Shown here one piece after another: positions 59,723 to 64,000 of a stretch of DNA of 64,000 bases. This DNA is from Arthrinium phaeospermum (Eukaryota > Ascomycota > Sordariomycetes > Amphisphaeriales > Apiosporaceae). How positions within the stretch are numbered: position 1 is the first letter of the stretch; each line of letters starts with the position of its first letter. A program made the translations under genes and the position numbers. Where the stretch lies: NCBI GenBank assembly GCA_006503535.1, contig QYRS01000006.1, positions 1,612,001 through 1,676,000 on the forward strand. The letters are read 5' to 3'. The notes below the pieces were generated by a model. That model searched no databases. It was not told where the DNA came from and saw only the letters and a list, made by a program, of their open reading frames with translations.

Positions 59723-60822
59723 GGTTGATTAGGTTCCGCAAGTGTGGTGAAGGAAGCGAAGGCGTGGGGGAGGTGGATGGTAGGTCGAGGTTGTATTGCC
59801 GTCTCGGCCTCGGATGAGGTGTCAAGTGTCGGCCTGCCAATTGAGGGTGTCGTCAATTAGGCGGTTGAGAGTGGGAATGATGCCCCCAGCTGAGTAAGCA
59901 TGCGGGCCGTACGATTGGGATAGGGATTGGGATTGGATTGACAACGTCCAGGTGCTCCTCTGAACGCTGGAACCAACTCAAGTCGGCCGCGGAAGGCTGG
60001 TAAGGTGTTCCATACGTAATGCCCCGCCCCGCCTCCTTTCCGAGCCAGCACCGTCGGACTTTCATTCTTCCAGCTAAGCTCCCTAACTACCCCGCCCTTT
60101 TGTGGCTCCAGTGGCAGAGAGCATTGGGGGAGCATGCGACAGCTCGATCGAAAGGGATTCGAGAAGAGTCGCACTGCAATCAGACTTGAATGTACTATTT
60201 CCAGCTCAATATTTGCCAATGTCAGAGCTGCAGCAGGATCGACCCAGCAATAGGCACTCATAGCTGCCTCAAGGCAATGCCCCAGTCAAGAGAAATCAAA
60301 ATAGCAGCTGCAACTGCCTCACGTGAAATTAATCTGCTTGTTAATCTGTTCCAAGCTACTGATCGAAGCAATGATGAACGGCGTGGAATCTGTCTCGCGT
60401 TCTGCGAAAGAAAATGCGCAAACTCCAGACTACCGATGATTGATACATCGTTCTCAGAATCAAGAAGCTCGAAACAAGAAGAATGGAACAGACATGAGTC
60501 TCAGGATACCGCAGACGAGCTGAGGGGCATTGACTGAAGATGATCTCTAGAAATCCGATTTTGGGTAGAGTGAAGTCGCATTCTATATCGAAGAGCCTGA
60601 GTTATGAACTGCTTGTCTATAGGTACATGCATCCCTTCCGTTATCCGCATCGGCATTACTTGTTACGGCCAACCTCCCCGCTTTGATTGGCCGAACTCTG
60701 CTCTCCACGTCTGCTCTCAAAACCCTACCCAACCGAGCTACTGACAATAAGCAAAACTGCTCTCGGTACTTCCCATAAGTCAAGTCGTTGATGCAATCCA
60801 CACTGAGCCATCTCTTGCAGCA
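59723..60822. promoter_or_regulatory. Intergenic, 1100 bp, Arp2 promoter side
   Basis: Holds the Arp2 promoter and the 3' region of the permease gene. A short repeated GATTGGGATAGGGATTGGGA run lies near 59915-59935. No coding-like ORF. Confidence 0.4.
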
Positions 60823-62648
60823 TCATAGAACGTAGCGGAATCGAGGATCCTACAGGTGATTTCTGTTAGCTTGATCTGGGCCGATGGGCACTTTGACACC
60901 CGCAGTCAACTCACCTCAAAGTCCGTCAAATCCGCCGATATCTCGTCCAGGGCCGCGTCCTCCTCCCTCTGAGAACCGGTAGCCTGGTCCCTCCTCTTGT
61001 TCCTCCTCGTCAAGAGCAGCCGCAGCCCCAGCGCGATGGACATCTGCGCCGCCGAGCAAGCGAGGATGAGCTTGCAGCCCGTGGGGTAGGTCGGCTTCTC
61101 CGCGTCGAGAAACGCGTGGGGCCCGATGACGTTGCCGGCGCAGTAGGCGGCGAAGACGATGGCCGTCGCCGTCGTGCGCTTGGTGTAGCCGCCCAGGTTC
61201 GTGGCCGGCATCTGCAGCGCGAGCACGAGCGACGCCACGAACGAGCCGCAGATGTAGTACCCGAACAGGACGCCCATCATGCCCTGGGCGCGGTCCAGCT
61301 TCCAGATCAGGCAGATGCCGACGACGGTGGGGACCAGGTACGCCGCCATGATGAAGGTCCGGATGTTGCGGAACCGCGACGCCAGGTATGTGCCTGTCAG
61401 GATCCAGAGGACTTGGAAGGCGCCTTGGGGGATTCCGAAGGCTGTCGTCAAGAGGGGGTCTTTGACCACGCCCTTGATGATGAGCTTGCCGAAGTTGGCG
61501 ATCTGCAGGATTTGATGTCAGCAAGTCTATCTTTCGCTCAAGTGGCTGACCCAAGAGGAGGTTTGGGATCTTACACCGCCATTGATGGTTTCATTCAGCA
61601 GAGTGAACAGGGTAAGCAGCCAGACCTGGGGGTCCATGAAGGCCTCCTTGATCTGATACACCTTGATCGACCGGTTGAGAATGCCGGTACGTCCAACCTT
61701 GCCGCGAGCGATAAGGGTGGCCTTCTCTTCGAGGGTGAAGCGCTTCGCCGTGATGATATCGTCCGGCAAGAAGAAGTACAAGACGCCGCCCCAGAGGACG
61801 GTCACGCCCCCGCAGAGAAGAAAGATGGCCTTCCACACGGGGAAGGTCTTGATCTGCCCGATGCCGTAGCTCAGGATCCCACCCAGCATGGAGCCGACGC
61901 CATTACAGCTGATAAAGACCCCCGCCCGAAACGGTTGCTCATCGCGAGTGTACTAACGTGCCATCTGTCAGTACTTGTGCCCTGTTCTCCAGATCGGGGA
62001 GCGCCGTCTTTCCACTCACCCACATGCCGACAATCATGATGGTCAGAGGAGTGATGGCACTCTCAAAGACTCCCAGCAGGAAGCGGCAAGCCAGCATGCC
62101 GCCGAAGTTGTGCGTCGCCGCGGTGATCATGAGGATGGAGCCCCATGTGATGACGCAGCCGCAGATGACCTTGGCCATGAGCGTGCGCTGGGCCAGGTAG
62201 CTCCATGGGTACTCGGCGACCAGGTACGCCAGGTAGAAGGCCGAGGCGAACCAGCTGTACTGGTCTTGGTTGATTCCCGTGTCCTTGAAGAGGTCGAACA
62301 CGGCGGCGTAGGAAAGGGCTTGCTTGTCGACATCTGCGTATTGGTGTCTCCTGTCAGTCAAAGTCCTCCTCACTGGACCTGAAATAAACCCTGGGGGCTA
62401 TGCTTACACTGAAGGATGCCAGTCCCTGCCAGCAAGGGCAGCAAGACGAAGTCGACTTTGCGGACGAGGCGTTTAACTGCTGCTTGATCGCTCAAGAGCT
62501 CCCCGAGGTAGTCATGGGTCAGGTTGTTTTCCCGGAGAAACGTCTCGGTAGCATCTAGGTCGTTGGTAACGGGCACATCTGCGATGCTGATCGAGTCTCC
62601 TCTCTTGGTCTCCGGTTCTACCTTGTCGTCGACCTTTTTGCCTTCCAT
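60823..62648 (-). CDS. MFS anion:cation symporter, Dal5/allantoate-permease family
   Basis: Complement of join(60823..60849, 60915..61502, 61575..61952, 62020..62333, 62408..62648), 515 aa; four introns of 65-74 bp keep phase. The 9-codon last exon completes the family-typical ending FEDPRFRYVL. About 12 membrane helices follow an ~60-residue cytosolic N-terminus. Family marks: ILQYVDKQALSYAAVF after helix 1, WYTRDEQPFRAG between helices 4 and 5, and the large central loop with RGKVGRTGILNRSIKVYQIKEAF before helix 7. Members take up organic anions such as allantoate, nicotinate, pantothenate, biotin precursors or oligopeptides across the plasma membrane; the substrate is not readable. The gene is divergent from the esterase at 63190. 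Confidence 0.93.
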
Positions 62649-63189
62649 CTCTTTAACTGACAGTAAAAGGGCCCAAATGATGATTAATGATGCATGCACT
62701 GTTGATACTGAACAGAAAGAGCGACACGCCGGAAACCGGACATCATTGCATTGAGGAGTAGTAGTACTGCCCTGCCCATCTACACCCATTATCTCTCTAT
62801 CTTAGTCCTTATCATCCATTGGCCGCCCAAAACCGGTTATGCTAGCCGTCAACCCCGGATTTGCTGATCTGCAATGATACGGGGGGTTAGCGCCCCACCG
62901 TGCCTGACGCAACGAGCCAATGGCGCCGATAGCCATATCACCGGGCAGTTGTCCGAAAATACCACCCTACGTGATCGGAGCGGCACCGATGCAACTACTA
63001 GACTCCCTTGGGCGATAAAGGCACGCCATCATACCCCAACTCCAACTCCAAGGGCTGAGGGGATCGACGTCGGTACCAATAGATTGTCCGACGCCAATGC
63101 GACAAAAGGCTACCACCCACCACTCAGTTAGCGAACCCAAGTTCCCGTATTGCCCAGTAACTCGTTAGCGATCCATCCATCCCTGTATC
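62649..63189. promoter_or_regulatory. Shared divergent promoter of permease and esterase, 541 bp
   Basis: Start codons of the two genes are 541 bp apart and face away, so shared control is plausible. Several GATA and TGATAA-like cores and CGG triplets are present but not diagnostic. Confidence 0.4.
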
Positions 63190-64000
63190 ATGTCAGCAGT
63201 GCAAGACTCAGAAAGCCGGCCGCGGGTCACCCTCCCGCAAGGCACGGTGGTCGGCGTCACCCAAACCGGCGCCTACCCCAACCCCGTCGACGCCTTCCTC
63301 GGCATCCCCTACGCGCAGCCCCCAACCGGCGACCGGCGGTTCCGGCCACCGGTCAAAGTCGAGAAGGCCGCCCCGGGAGAAGAAAAGATCATAGATGCCT
63401 CGCAGTTCGGCCCCCGCGCGCCGGCGAAGCAGTTCCTGATCATCGGCCCGAAGCTGGCGGAGAGCGAGGACTGCCTCACGGCCAACGTGTTCCGGCAGCA
63501 GCAGTCTACGGGCTCCTCCGATAAGAAGCTGCTCCCGGTGGCCCTCTACATGCACGGCGGCGCCTTCAACCGCGGCAGCGCCTCGATGCACGACACGGCG
63601 TCCATGGTGGGCTGGTCGGCGGCGCCCTTCGTCGCCGTCTCGTTCGGGTACCGGATCGGGGCGCTGGGGTTCCTGCCGTCGGGCCTGAGCGCCAGGGAGG
63701 GCGCGCTCAACCTCGGGCTCAAGGACCAGATCTTGATGATGGAATGGGTGCAGGAGAATATCCATCTCTTTGGCGGGGACAAGGACAACGTGACGCTGAT
63801 TGGATTGTCGGCGGGTGCACACTCGGTAAGCAATTCCCAGCACCGGTTGGTGTATATCATACATATATATGTTCCTGGGTACTAACAAAGTTCAATGAAA
63901 GATCGGCCACCACCTCCTAAACTACGAAGAAGGCAAACCGCCCCTCTTCCACCGCGCCGTAATGGAATCCGGCGCCCCCACGTCCCGGGCCGTGCGGCAC
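63190..64000 (+). CDS. Type-B carboxylesterase (alpha/beta hydrolase), 3'-truncated by window edge
   Basis: Visible join(63190..63825, 63902..>64000). The 76-bp intron (GTAAGC...TACTAAC...AAAG) is phase 0 and sits just after the nucleophile motif. Motifs in order: AFLGIPYAQPPTGDRRF, SEDCLTANVF, MHGGAFNRGS (oxyanion loop), WVQENIHLFGGDKDNVTLIG, and GLSAGAHS with the catalytic Ser (family usually GESAG). The exon-2 start IGHHLLNYEEGKPPLFHRAV fits the family. The remaining Glu and His of the triad lie beyond the edge. No signal peptide, so probably cytosolic; it hydrolyses esters of unknown identity. Confidence 0.92.

Overview
The window looks like nuclear DNA from a filamentous ascomycete (Pezizomycotina, probably a Sordariomycete; the class is inferred). 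Evidence: genes carry short introns (about 50-190 bp) with GTRNGT-type donors, CTRAY-like branch points and YAG acceptors. There are also fungal-type families: a PTH11-like rhodopsin-domain protein, a NACHT-ankyrin NLR-like protein, GPI-type surface proteins and a Dal5-type permease. Most exon joins below were chosen because reading phase is preserved across them. No RNA gene or CRISPR array was recognised.

Region 1 (1-21 kb) is accessory-like. It holds two related atypical SDRs (the first cut by the left edge), a secreted berberine-bridge-type FAD oxidoreductase, two predicted GPI-anchored secreted proteins, a large membrane glycoprotein, a PTH11-like receptor, an unrecognised 535-aa protein, an unrecognised 382-aa protein and an FAD/NAD(P)-binding protein with an apparent one-base frameshift. 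The mix of SDRs, FAD enzymes and orphans would fit a specialised-metabolism neighbourhood, but no backbone enzyme (PKS, NRPS, canonical terpene synthase) is evident.

Region 2 (21-29.2 kb) holds a 172-bp hAT-like MITE with an 8-bp target-site duplication, followed by a giant NACHT plus about 30 ankyrin-repeat gene. That gene has another apparent one-base frameshift and a 38-nt poly(T) tract in an intron.

Region 3 (29.2-42 kb) is gene-poor. Its first part has short coding-like islands in shifting frames, suggesting one or more decayed genes. The second part (about 8 kb) has no supportable gene and ends in a pyrimidine-rich, probably transcribed leader of a Q-rich protein gene.

Region 4 (42-64 kb) looks more like core genome: the Q-rich protein, an AKR7-type aldo-keto reductase, a DMT-superfamily transporter, a 1565-aa fusion of a ubiquitin-like domain, split vWA, U-box and E2, Arp2, a Dal5-family permease, and a carboxylesterase cut by the right edge. 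The permease and esterase are divergent and share a 541-bp promoter region.

The strongest candidate for an unusual system is the 51.9-56.7 kb protein. It joins an E3-type U-box and an E2 catalytic domain in one chain, with the U-box inserted inside a von Willebrand A domain.
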